From Styela clava (taxonomy: Eukaryota > Chordata > Ascidiacea > Stolidobranchia > Styelidae): 64,000 nucleotides of DNA. Of this stretch, positions 12,884 through 25,219 are shown one piece after another. A model generated the notes under the pieces. That model saw nothing but the letters and a program-made list of their open reading frames with translations. It was not told the DNA's origin and ran no database searches. The stretch's first letter is position 1; each line of letters begins with the position of its first letter. The DNA is taken from positions 9,000,974-9,064,973 of the forward strand of contig NC_135259.1 in the NCBI RefSeq assembly GCF_964204865.1, read 5' to 3'. The position numbers were made by a program, and so were the translations under genes.

Positions 12884-14215
12884 TAATGTAGAAGTATAAT
12901 TCATAATTCAAGTATATTGTTTTTTAATGTCGTGTTATTTTATATTTTTTTAGATTGAATAGTATTGAGATTGTAAAACTACAGTTATAGTAAATTAGCG
13001 TTTACGTTTCTGCTTGTTTAAGATTTTTAATAACCGTTTTTGATTTTACTTTATTCTACAATAAATACAATGCAGATGAAATATATTGGCTATGACGTGG
13101 TAATATGATAATATTACATCGAAAGCAGACGAATGAAAATTATGATGGAGATACATATACGCTAGCAGTAATAGTAATTATCTTTAAAAGCGTATAATCA
13201 AGGGTATTGCACGATGTTTGTTCGGGTATCGGTTAGGGTAACATAAAAATGTTTTTTCTAAAAATGCGAATATATCGCGATATTGAAACCTGAATTTTTT
13301 ATAAAAAAAGCTGCTGCAAACAGTATACTTCATTTTCATAAATTATGCGCACGTATAAAAATACCTGAATAAGGATTTAGATTTCAAAGATCAAAAACGT
13401 TCTATTCAATAAACATATAACAGTCTTAAAAATTAAGCTATTAAGGTAGTTTGAAAAACTTGTAATTTCCATTTCAAATTTTTAAAAAATCTTTTTTGAA
13501 ATTTTTCAGGTATATGGAAGTTTTTCACTACATATCATGCAGTGCTATGTCTTTTTGAAATGAAAAATTGCCATGTATACGAATTTTTCACTGCGGTTTG
13601 TTTGTGAGGCCACTTCGGTTTGTGCTCTATTCTACTACACAAATTACCACAATTTACAGAACAGGGGTTACTCTGTCATGATTAATTCAATTATATCTAA
13701 ATTATATAACCCATACATGATAAATTCATTATATTTTCTAGATTTACCTTTACAATACGAATTCAACCTATGGGTAGCTTTAATAAAATCAAGGTTTTAC
13801 TGTTGAGATTTAAGCTGCTGTTGTTGTTAAAATACTAATTTTCTTAGCAAATTATGAATCAATCAAGTTCAAATTTTTATCACTTAAAAGCTTAAAGCTT
13901 AAAACGTTTTATTTTATCAAGCTTTTCCCCTCCGCCACGTTTGAGCGCCAATCTCTTCAGCATTGCTATGCATTTTTGTGTTAGAGATACAATTTACAAA
14001 TATATCAACGTCGTAATAGAAAATACTAAACAAAGGAGCACTCAATTCTGCAGTCAAAGTATAGATGTTCACAAAACACAACTAATAATCGAAACATACA
14101 ATTTAAAACATTCTATCGGGTGTCTATTTGAAAGTATTTCTAGGATTATTGTAATTAATAGGTAGAATCGAAAGATTTCATTGAACTGACTTTAAAAATG
14201 TACGATTTTCATTGA

Positions 14216-14256
14216 CTTTATTTCTGTCATGAACCTTTATTTCTGTCATGAATACA
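14216..14256. repeat. Short tandem duplication
   Basis: The 17-base unit ctttatttctgtcatga occurs twice in immediate succession, about 20 bases apart. It is probably replication slippage with no evident function. Confidence 0.6.
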
Positions 14257-15189
14257 TTTACGAACATGATATTCATTGTGGACAGAAATTGTAAATATAC
14301 TTCTTCTTTCCATTTGAGGCATAACCGCAATGGAACTTGAAGCATGTATTTCTGTAGATATAAAAAAAACATTCCGGTGATTTAAAAGTATCAATTGTCA
14401 ATAAAAACTGAATTCAATTTCACCATCAAAGCATTTAATAACTTCTAAGATATTTTTCTCAGTTAGGTTGAATATTTTCTAAATTTATGCGCAACTGGAA
14501 TCGAATTGAATGCTAACTTTCCCCGATTATTTTTACGGTTCTCATTTTATAATATTAATAGCAAAATTAACGAAACACACGTAATCAAGTTGATGATGTA
14601 AACAGTTGCCATGATAAAATAAAAAGTAATTGATTTCATCTAGAAAGAATATTATATATTCCCCGAGGACACTTCCTGCTGCTATATGTAATGTAGTAAG
14701 ACATATTAGGTCGTCATGCGCGTTACACGCAGTTAATTACTTCTTACAACAAATAAATGCTGCGAATATGGATAGAGGAATCTGAGTAGGACATAACAGT
14801 ATATGAGCTGTGTAAAAAATTAACAACCACGCGGATAAATTAAAATTTGAAATATTCCACATGAAAATAATATACCGAAGTTTCCAAAATCGTTATTTTA
14901 TAATAGTTACTGCATCACTTAAGCACAACACACATTACAAAACAATAGATACAATTAAATGATTGTGATTGTATTTTTGAGTGAAAACTTTAGATTGCCT
15001 CATGGCAGTATATGAGCTCCAAGTTCACTTTTCGATATACTGATAAGCTTTCGTGTTTCGTTCCGCCATTACATCGTCTCGAAACAACAAATAAAAAAAA
15101 GCAAAGCATGTTATATTTCCCAGGTTTATTTTTCGTGTGAATCTGTTCAATGAAAAACAATAAAAACACAAAACGTAATTTAAACAATG

Positions 15190-15440
15190 ATGTAAACACA
15201 GCTTTCTGTGACATCATCAAAAGTAATTTTTATGGTTTTTAAAATTGGAAGCATTGATTTCCCCTAGGCCTTTTTTGCAGACTTACCTATTTATAAATAT
15301 GCAGGCACTAACACGAAACGTAACTAATTCAATACTGTTGATATTGTGGCTTATGATATCATCAAGAGGTGTTTCCATGACGTCCGAAATAGGAAATATC
15401 AATATTCCCTAGGCCTTTTTGGCAGACGTCCCGATGCTAA
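15190..15440. repeat. Diverged tandem pair, period about 148 bases
   Basis: The word ccctaggcctttttt (allowing one change) followed by gcagac recurs at about 15262 and 15411. Each is preceded by a related ga(c/t)atcatcaa word and followed by a similar ctaacacga word. This looks like an old tandem duplication, perhaps of a short mobile element. Confidence 0.45.
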
Positions 15441-17758
15441 CACGAGCTAATCATGAAATGTTTGATTTCCTATGCGCATGCATAAAAAGCAATGTATTTC
15501 GAGCAATCTAAAAAAACGTAGTTTTTTTTATATTGATATGTATATTTCCATTTTGTATAACCCTTCGAAATTAAAGTTAGTAAGCACTTGCATCAATGCA
15601 AATATCACCAAAATTATAAATGATTATCCCTTGAAGAAAATTGCAATCTCATAATTAGTAGCCCACAAAATAATTTTCACCAATCTGTTTATTTCAAAGT
15701 ATGGGTAAATGGGATCACTATGTAACAAAATGCTCAAAAATAAGTTTTTTTTCCAAACAAATAATATTTAATGTACAACCATGCTTTCTGAATATTACCA
15801 TCATTATTTAATGATGCATTTCAGTTTTTTTTTACAATTAAGTTATTATATAAAGACAATGTTTTATCTTTTATTTTAAAATTCATTTATATGAATTTAT
15901 GAAAAACAAAAACTAATGTGTGCCGTTAATTGTGTAGAAATCCAGTTTTGGAATCTTGATGGTTTTAAAAAAATATTAAAAAATAATATTTAGAATCACG
16001 AGCAACGGCAAGAATTAATAAACTATACTTGTTACTTTTTTAATATTATTTTGCATTATTGATTCTTTTTCAATTTGTACTCACATGGACTGGCGTGAAC
16101 ATGTTTTTATGTCACGCTTAGTTTAATATTATTTAAGAAATAAATGTTCGATTGATTTTTCTAATATACCGAATTCGTGATAGAAGGCTTATAAGATATA
16201 TTACCTATATTTGACAACAATAAGTCATTACTTATTGATATGGACCATGTTTGAAAAGCATAAGAACGCACGCACGTTGCGATACTGATCAATAAATGCG
16301 CTTCCGCGCAGAAAATTGCTTAGAACTTTCAGTGGAAAATTTCATAAAACTGGCCCGCATCGAGAATTTTATAAAATGTAATATTTTTTAAAATCGAAAT
16401 CTAAACTTTGTAAATGTTTCACAAATCTATTTTAAAACATGACAAACACGACAGCAACCATATATTGTTTTACTAAAAAATAAATAAACTTTATGCTTGA
16501 GGCAGATTTTCCTGGAATCGTAAATAGGTTGAGATACGTAAATAGTAATTTGGTTTCGGCATTGTAATTTTATCAAAAGGTGTTGTTAATGTACAAGTAA
16601 TTTATAGTCTTTTGATGCCGTGATGATTACAAATTTGTTTGAAATGATGAAGCAGCGGATGAAGTTGGTATATAGGTAATATAAAATGTCCCGTTCCATT
16701 ATTCAAGAAAGAAATTATACTATTCACAAAGCTTGTTTACCACCATGGTCAATTCAATACGGGTTTTAATATATACTTTATCCCAATATACAAAATTCGA
16801 TTTATAATAAAGAGAATTGTCAAGTAGTGCTTGCAAAATCGAAATGTATCTACGTATCGTATGAGAAGAAACATGAAAGGTAAAAATTATATGTTTTGCT
16901 TGGGTTGTAATACTTGAACATAGATTTAAAATCATATAGTCCACCGAACGTACTGATATCAGTATCAATTCTTTCACTATTCAGGCCCGTGTCGTTGCGT
17001 CGTAACATTTCATTTTGTTTCTATTTTCGAATCGAGTAATCACAAAACTACGGTAGGTGTATCCACCCGGGGAATTACCGCCACAAGTTCCCACCGATGA
17101 AACAAAAAACGAGAGAATAGCGTGGGAAAACGAGAGAAGAATTTATAACAGATGATGTAATCGTCTACAAACTATTTCGGAAAAACGCGCGCTGAAATTT
17201 AGTTAAAGTTTTTAGTTAAAATTGATGATACGTCTTAAATTCAAAACTTATATTTTAGATATTTCATTTGATTACATCATACACACATTTTCATAGTAAT
17301 AATCAGTTAATATTGCTTATTGTCCGTAGAAATCCAAAGGGTAAATATTAAACTCTATGATAAAACATGCTTTGTATGATTTGTGCACTAGGACTTACAA
17401 AAATACCTGAATTTATTACTATTTCCACCCTTCCTTCATATTGGTTTCAGAAAAATAAAAAAAATTTGCGCAATTTTGAAATTTATTAATATTGCCTTAA
17501 ATATTCCAGATCATACTTTAATAGATAAGTTTAAAGATTTTTTCCGTTGAACATAAAAAATTACCTCACTTGTAAAATGACTTCATTGCTTGTTAGACAG
17601 TGATGTAATATAGACAATTTCTCACGAAAATAACTTTTTTAAACAAAAGAAGTAAGAGTTACACAAAAATCCTTTCATCCGGCGTGTGGTTACTGCCCTT
17701 AGGGCTGTTGTATTTCTTGCCTAGCTGTCCAGTTGGGGTTTTTCACAACACAGAATAG

Positions 17759-17766
17759 TATATAAT
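17759..17766 (+). promoter_or_regulatory. TATA box of copy 5
   Basis: TATATAAT lies 85-92 bases before the ATG at 17851, the same distance as in copies 2, 6 and 9. Confidence 0.4.
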
Positions 17767-17850
17767 GACGAATGTTACACAATCGAGTCATCATCAAATT
17801 TTATTTGAGTATATACTTTGCTACAAAACGCTTTCAGTATCAATTTCAGA

Positions 17851-19955
17851 ATGGAATATTGTGCCGCTCAACGAGTAACGAAGGTAATGTTTGAATTCAA
17901 ATATAACTTACATTTTGTGCAGTATAATACAATATGTATGAGTATTTTACGGATATGATATTAAAGAATGAGGAAATCAATTTATCACCTAATTGCAAAT
18001 AGTTTGTCTTGGTAAAATATGTATGAAAATATGTTTTATTATCTAAAAATATCGTCATTATTGTTACAAAATTCATACAATACAAACAAAGTAATCGGAA
18101 CAATAATAAACAATTTTCACAAAAAATTGTTGATTCTGTAGTTTAACTTAAAAAATAATTTATGGATAAAACTTAATTTGTGCTTTCATTCAATGATAGA
18201 CCTAGATAGAACCAAAGACATTTACAGTATAATATAATTTTTCTTATATATGATATTTTTTACTACGAATACCTCTCTATAAGTTTTACTATTTTACTGT
18301 TTCACTATTATACTTTAGAGGAAGTTTGTAATATTCACTGAGATCGTTAATATTATATGAATAGTAATATTATTATTATCTCTTATTTTGTGAACATCTT
18401 TCCTTTATTATATATACATAAATATATATTTGTGTTTCAGATCGTCAAACGCACAATTGTCTTCGTATTATGTCTTTTCTTCGTGTTACATGTGACTACG
18501 TGTTTTGATCCAGAGTGAGTACGCTGACTTATATACATTTTTGTTTTAATAATTTGCACTAGATTTCTTCGTCCAATCCTGCGCTCTAAGGTTTTTGAGT
18601 GAGAAGAAAAATGTATTCAATAAACCGTTGAATGTAGTATACGAAATAGGGCTGTGACAGAATTATAACTTATTCCACAAAGTTGTCACCTGGCAATTAA
18701 TTTTTCATTCAAAGGAAGGGCAAAATCGCAGTTTTGTCACCAATCTTATATTTTCTAATGCTGCTTTTGTACAAAAGATATTTAATAAAAATGTAAAATT
18801 AAAAACAAGCCTTCTCATGTTTGAACTTTAATTTTATATTGAAGTCATCGTTTTTTCTATTTTAGATCTGAATTTTCCAAAGCGCATAACTGTAAAATAA
18901 TTGACAACGGTACTCAGCGGGATGGATTTGCACCATACACTGTATTTGTGTAAGCACTTTAGTTTGTAAAGTACATACCATACGGTACTGTAGTGTACAG
19001 GTACTTGTTCGATATCAGATTGATACAATAACTCCAAGACGAAAAAGTTTACACTCGAAAAACCTAACATATTTCCAATTATTAACCATTTATGTACCTT
19101 AGTTAAAATTTATAAATTCACAGATTTTAGTTATTTCAGCTCTTTAATTTTTATGCGTCTCTGCACCGATATTTGTCTACTGAAAGCATATTACAGAAAT
19201 AAAAAACCAGATTTTGAATTGTAAAATATATAATATTATTTCTAGTGAGGGATTCAATATATTAAATAGTCCAAATATATCCACGTGAACAAATGCCTTA
19301 TTTACATGTATTTCTCGGGAAATTATGAACAAAATAATAAAATAATTTTTATGTTTTCAGAATCGAATGCCAAAACATTTCGCCTTCAGTATACACGGAG
19401 GCGACATGTTGGTTGAAATGTCGACAACCTCGAGTAAGAAGAAATTTACCACTAACAAGATTTCGACCTAAACCTATTTATTCCTACATGGTGTTTCAAG
19501 TGCGACGAGGTGGAAAATTGTTCACGCATACCGAGAGAATAATAAGAGCTTGCAGGTCAGTTAAATTTATGACTTTAACTTATTTTACCAAAAGTCTAAG
19601 CAAACTTCAAGCAAGTAGAGAAAAAACTAGCAATTATAGATAATTGAATTATTTTGCGAAAATTTTATTTATGATTTTCACGTTGAAACTGTGATAAAAT
19701 CTTAATCTTATTATCTCGTAATGAATAAACAGAATGTCATCTAATGAGATAACAACCACTTCGTTGTTGTCTTCTAGATAAAAAATTAAGAAATTTCTGT
19801 AAAACCAAGCAGGGTTTGCATTGCATACATCCTTACAAATAAAGTAAAATCACTATTTCAGATGTGTTATAACTAAAAGACAAGATCGCTGGAGAATCTT
19901 TAAAACACTCGATGAAAGAACTTTCAGTTTACCAACCGTGGGGGTTCAATCGTAA
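17851..19955 (+). CDS. IL-17-like secreted cytokine, copy 5
   Basis: Exons 17851-17883, 18441-18514, 18866-18949, 19361-19555 and 19862-19955 give about 159 codons, phases 0, 2, 2, 2. Exon 1 has 11 codons, the longest first exon in the family. Exon 2 is strongly hydrophobic and ends T-T-C-F-DP. Exon 3 has S-E-F-S-K, one Cys and DGFAPYTVFV. The core exon is the most IL-17-like: I-E-C, N-I-S-P-S-V-Y-T-E-A-T-C-W-L-K-C, then P-K-P-I, F-Q-V-R-R-G-G-K and ending R-A-C-R. This fits the IL-17 pattern Y-P-x-x-I-x-E-A-x-C...C...V-P-I...V-L-R-R...G-C-x-C-V. The DP after the Cys pair is changed to QP and the seventh Cys is Tyr. Exon 5 starts C-V-I-T-K-R and has a 27-residue tail with Trp and several Arg. 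Confidence 0.8.
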
Positions 19956-22900
19956 TTCTTTTAGTCATTGAAAACACTGTGTTACTTATCCTAACTTGCA
20001 TGTATTTACAATAACTGTATATACAGGGTGGGCCAAAACAAGTTTACCATTCTTTTTTTCGGCCCACCCTGTATGTTTCATTGTATTTGAATATATTATA
20101 CCGCCAAATATTCTGTTTTCATCCTTCTGGATTTTAACATAATATGTATGCAGGAATGGTAAAAGTCGGTCGGAATACCTGATAAATGATATTGCCATGT
20201 TTTGAAATTTACCTGACTCTTGCCATAAATGGAAATAGTAAATTTTAAACTGCTAACTTGTTGAAGTGATAACTTATTTAATAACTTTAATATTTATGTA
20301 AAAAAAACATACACCACGTGAAATTTTAATATATAATATAAAATTATGTTCCGCTGTGATATATTATTGTATATTGTTTTTTTTGCAAAACAGAAACTGT
20401 ATAAATTTTTTGCACAATTTTTGTACTACTTTGTACATGCTTTTTTAAATTTGCAATATTCATTCAGACATATCAAGTTTGTGATGCTTTATATCATCGC
20501 GATCATTTGTTCTGAATTTTGAACTGTTAAACTTTTTATAATTATATATATGAATAAATGATATTGAATAAAAACATGCCTACAAATTTGAATATATTTA
20601 TATATATATCCAATAACACATATGCTAGACATGATGCGAACCGTGAAACATTACATTTGAACTACATTAGCCTCAGGGTAAAATAATTCCCTATTCGGAT
20701 AACCCGGTATCAAATAAAAGATTTATTTTTATAAACTTCAGCGCTCTGTTGGCGTAAAAATCCTCACGAATATAAAACATAATATGGACAATTTTTAGCA
20801 ACACAGCTCATAGACTTAGGCTGTGCCTGTGATTTCCCACCGCACCGACCGGACGAACCGTCGACCAACATGGACTTACAAATGTTTCTCGTTTCACTAC
20901 GTGACGTCTTCCAAGCTTTGACAACAAAACCATTTGAATTACACGGTTAATCAATGTATATATATATAAATATATATTTATTTATTAGAATTAACTAGAA
21001 TAAAAATTTAATACGAATTATGAGGTTATGACATTCTGATTTATGTTAAAATCCATCTCTCATATCTTCAATTGCGTTACGGAAATAAATTAATCGATGA
21101 GACTCGGCAACGCAACGTATGTAAGTAAATACATTCTTGACATTCTACCTTGTTAATACGTGTTCTTTATTGAAAGTTTGTTTTATTTTATTTTGTTTAC
21201 CTTCAGAGCTAGAGAGCATAGAAAAAGCAATAAACTGTAATCGTACTTTCGCATCAAATCATGACATGTAAATTAATATTATACTATTGCAGAAGTAATC
21301 TATGCATGTGCTAATACGACAAAATTAACATTCAATATACATATTGTCATCATCGAACGTTTACTAGTTTTAAAAATAGTTTATACCACGCACGACTGAT
21401 TTCGACAATACTTGAGTAGTTCTGAAAACGGAAAGACGGACACGTCACATATCAATTATACGCCTTTCAATATAAGGAGCACATTCATAATGTTTCCTAT
21501 GTAATATTCGATGAAAAAATAACTTAACATTTTGATCAAATCGTCATTTTGCAAAATGATTACCTGCTTTCACTCAATTTTGTTTGTTCGATCTTAAAAC
21601 TCCTTATACGGAAGATTGTTCTAACAGGTAATAATGTAAAGGAATTGAGGGGTTCATCTACTTCCTTATAAGGGCAACAAAGAACACTCATCTAACCTAT
21701 GGGTTCTGCTTCCCTTACATCGCAAAAGCACCTCACTATAATTTCCAAATTGTTGTGGATAATATAGTCAATGTTGGATGTTGTAATATACTGCTTATAC
21801 AAAATATACAACATAACGACATAGCTACTATTGTATCATCAAATTTAGGTAATGTACTAATGTGCCCAGAGTAATACTATTATTGTGTTATTGTCGGAGC
21901 CAGTGGTGAACACATTGCGTAAAATTGATTACAACCTATACCTATACCATATCACAGAAGTTACATGCGATAAGTTACTTTTTACTCATCTTTATTAACT
22001 ATTGTTTTTAATCATATTTTATAAGCATGAGGTATTCCAAATTCAGATGGACTCATACATTTAAAAACGCTCCGGCATGCTGCAATATATTTAGAAGTGC
22101 GTTTCTCCTCTGTAAAGTGCACAACCCCAGAGAATATTAAACTTCGAAATTATTTTGAACAAATCGAAAATCATGCATTTGACATGTGCAATGTCTACGT
22201 TTGGCCATGCATAAATACACTAATAAATATCTATTTAATGTGATTCTGTTGGAAATACCGGAATTATTTTTATTTTCCAGTGTTAAATAAATACACGATG
22301 TATCGATACTCGTCAACAAGATCATTCATCAAAATTCACCCATTTGCTAAATTTACGAGTTCAATATGGTAGACATCCTCAACCTAGTAAATATAGCAAA
22401 TACGCCTGAAAACACGTCGCAGCTACTTTGGTAATTTGAGTCAGTCGACTGGTTGAGTCAATCATTGTTGTAATATTCTGCAGTACTTTTCGTGAAGTGA
22501 CGTAAAATGAATTTTTTTTGTGAATAAAGTGCACAATGCAACAAATATTAGTCAATAAATCCCGGGGTACGTCATAAAAATATTAGACGCCATCATGAAC
22601 AATTTGTCCATATATTGTTGTCGTTGTCTAACAAGAATAAATGCTAGATAAATATCTGAAATAGCTGAATATATATGTAAACGATCATATAGTAATAGTG
22701 AGCAGTAGGCTTGTGTTGGTTCTGGACTTCCTAATAACTTTAGAATAGCACTAACCATACATTGTTGTATTAAATATATATTTATTTTCAAATAAAATAG
22801 ACAAAAGTTGTAAATTGTGTCGTAATTCGAAAAAGAAAAATTTTGAAACGAAATCAATAAATACTATGATTTTTTTTAATGCAATAAATATATTAAATAA

Positions 22901-23358
22901 ATTAAGTTAATAACAATATAAAAATAAATTTCTCAAAAAAATACGTGGAATCTTACCAAAACTCGCTAATATTAAACAAACTGTAGGCTGTAGAATAAAA
23001 TGATAGAACAACACGATAAAAATGATCCATGTAAACATAAAGTATACAAAAATTTTTAAATAACTTTCTTCCGTAAATATATAAATGAATTTATCCAATA
23101 ATGAATTAATATATATAAATTTATCTAATTACTACTACTGTTAGTTACAAAAGTTTATAGTATAGTTTAGTACATTTGGAACCATAATTTGGAAGCACTT
23201 CACTTGATCTGCAATAAATTTGGTGGGCAAAACCCGATCCGACATTTAATTGAGCCTTATACAGAGTTTGAGGGTTGAAACGCCGCATTATCAAAAATTG
23301 GTATATTGCAACATATTTCGAAATTCAATATGTGACTATTACGTTTGAGGCACGTCAC
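19956..23358. other. Intergenic stretch between the convergent copies 5 and 6
   Basis: Copies 5 (plus) and 6 (minus) converge on this stretch of about 3.4 kb. It contains a perfect short inverted repeat at 20021-20074. No coding region is recognised; the open frames near 22.1-23.1 kb on the minus strand are AT-driven and lack motifs. Confidence 0.45.
20021..20074. repeat. Inverted repeat with 14-base arms (miniature transposon or hairpin)
   Basis: The arm atacagggtgggcc (20021-20034) is perfectly complementary to ggcccaccctgtat (20061-20074), across a 26-base spacer. ACAGGGTGGGCC-type ends flanked by AT-rich bases are typical of Tc1/mariner-like termini, so this may be two ends joined after internal loss. 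It lies just downstream of the copy 5 stop and would fold into a hairpin if transcribed. Confidence 0.6.
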
Positions 23359-23372
23359 AATAAATAAATAAA
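23359..23372 (-). promoter_or_regulatory. AU-rich element downstream of copy 6
   Basis: Read on the minus strand this is TTATTTATTTATT, about 230 bases after the stop codon of copy 6. Confidence 0.4.
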
Positions 23373-23600
23373 ATAGTCAAATCAACGATTCAAAAATAAA
23401 AAATAGGTGTCAAAGTTCTAGACTGTTTAGATACATCACAAAAGGCAGGTGACGCTTTTGTGACTTGTCAAATGTTAGTTAATGTAAAAAAAAGTTTTGA
23501 CGAGATAACATAATATTGATTACAGTGTTTTTAATATACTCAGTGATAATGCCATATGCCGTATCATTCGTACGCCCTGTTTGATCACATTCTTGCAGAA

Positions 23601-25125
23601 TTAGCGATTGATCTCCACAGTTGGTGTGGTGCTGTCTACTTCGTTTCCTGAGTGATCATTTTGTAAATAACCATCATGTTTTTTTGTCTTTACGCACCTG
23701 ATTTGGGGAAAAAATAGAACCATTACAATAACTCTAAAATTAAGCTTTGTCGATCAGCAAATTTTTTGAGGAATATTATAAAAGCTCATTTTATAGACTA
23801 AAGCACATGTGAATATGCCAAGATGTTCTTTATTCTTTAAGTAAATGGCAATATATTCACGACATATTTTACGAATACACGAAAAATTAAAATAGTAGTT
23901 GCTTGAGAGGAGTAAAGTTGGACAACTCAATTTTAGTAGATCAAAGACCGGTCTTACCTGCATGCCTGAGTTACTCTGACAGTGTGGCTGTATTCTTTAT
24001 CATCTTTTCTGACTGTTAATTCAACGAGTGATTCAATGGGTACTGGGTGATACTTCTTTAGAGTAAGACTTCGTTTACTTCGTGGATCTTTGCAAAACTT
24101 CCAACATTTTCCGTCAACGAAAATACTTGGTGAGGTGTTGACACATTCGATACTGTAAAATTTAAGGTAAAATATAAATACAATGAAACTTTTTAAATAT
24201 TAAGAAGTTGATGTTTTGTAAACAATTATAAACAAGTACGTATTTCGAATCCAAGACATTCATTACGTGTTTTATGATAGCTGTAATATCTGCATTTTTG
24301 TTTTATTGGAAGCAAAGTAAAGCGGAAGGTGGTGAAAAATAAAAGTGAAGCTAAATCTATTACTTTTGAGAATATTCAATGTGCCACTAAAATATAGCGA
24401 ATAAAAAGTAAATAATTTATTTGCTCAAAATACCCTCATTGTATACACGACCCAAAAATTACCTTCCAGAACAAGCAAAAACACTCACATTTACTTGAAT
24501 TAAAATTTTCATACTAAATAATTGGACTCCGTGGAAAATAATAAATTGAGTTACTCACATTTCCAGTTTATAAGGAGCAAACCCATCTCGTTTCACAATT
24601 CTGTCTATAATATTGCACTTATGATCTTTCGCGAACTGTGATCTACAAAATAAATGTTCAAATACTTTAAGCATATTATTAGTCGTATGGATACTGCAGT
24701 TTCAACATTCAACAATTGCTATTCAAATGCTGCTAGTCAGTCGCAATATTGATTGATTAACCTGAGAAAAAATCGCAAAGAGGCTTTTTGATCACGTATT
24801 ACGATATATAGGCTTGTATAAATCAATTTTATGAAAAAATACACTATATAGTAGTGATATTCTGCGATTCTGTACTTTGTATGTATAAAATGTACTTATG
24901 TGCTACATACTTACTCGGGATCAAATGCTTTCGCTCCGGTTATCAAATGTAATAATTCGCAAGTCATTGCAAATATTGCAAGTGTCTTGAACACCTAAAA
25001 GTAAGTTAGGAACGAGTTATTAACTTGTTTACATTATACTATATGAAAAAATATTTAAAGTTTTAACCTAAGAATAATTGTACAAAATCTTTACTTACTT
25101 TTGGTGACAACAATTTAGCTGGCAT
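23601..25125 (-). CDS. IL-17-like secreted cytokine, copy 6
   Basis: Minus-strand exons 25125-25099, 24994-24915, 24642-24559, 24152-23958 and 23697-23601 give about 160 codons, phases 0, 2, 2, 2. Exon 1 is MPAKLLSPK. Exon 2 is hydrophobic and ends G-A-K-A-F-DP, a good signal-peptide end. Exon 3 has S-Q-F-A-K, one Cys and DGFAPYKLE. The core exon has I-E-C, N-T-S-P-S-I-F, G-K-C-W-K-F-C-K-DP, Y-H-P-V-P-I-E, V-R-K-D-D-K and ends Q-A-C-R; the variable seventh Cys is absent. Exon 5 opens C-V-K-T-K-K and has a 31-residue hydrophilic end. A TATA box precedes the gene and an AU-rich element follows it. The gene converges with copy 5 and points away from copies 7 and 8. Confidence 0.8.
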
Positions 25126-25210
25126 TTCTATATATCATCCGCGATATTTTGAGCGTATGGAGTGATTGTCTAATCTTCATGTAAATAAATAATGTGGTAG
25201 CAGATGGTGC

Positions 25211-25219
25211 TTATTTATA
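25211..25219 (-). promoter_or_regulatory. TATA box of copy 6
   Basis: On the minus strand this reads TATAAATAA, 86-94 bases before the ATG of copy 6. Confidence 0.45.

Larger units (their letters stand above)
12884..17758. other. Long intergenic stretch between copies 4 and 5
   Basis: No gene is recognised over about 4.9 kb. It holds a small tandem duplication near 14.2 kb, a diverged duplicated block at 15.2-15.4 kb, and a pair of AAACGAGAGAA words at 17107-17117 and 17128-17138. The rest is AT-rich with no motif I can name. Confidence 0.45.
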
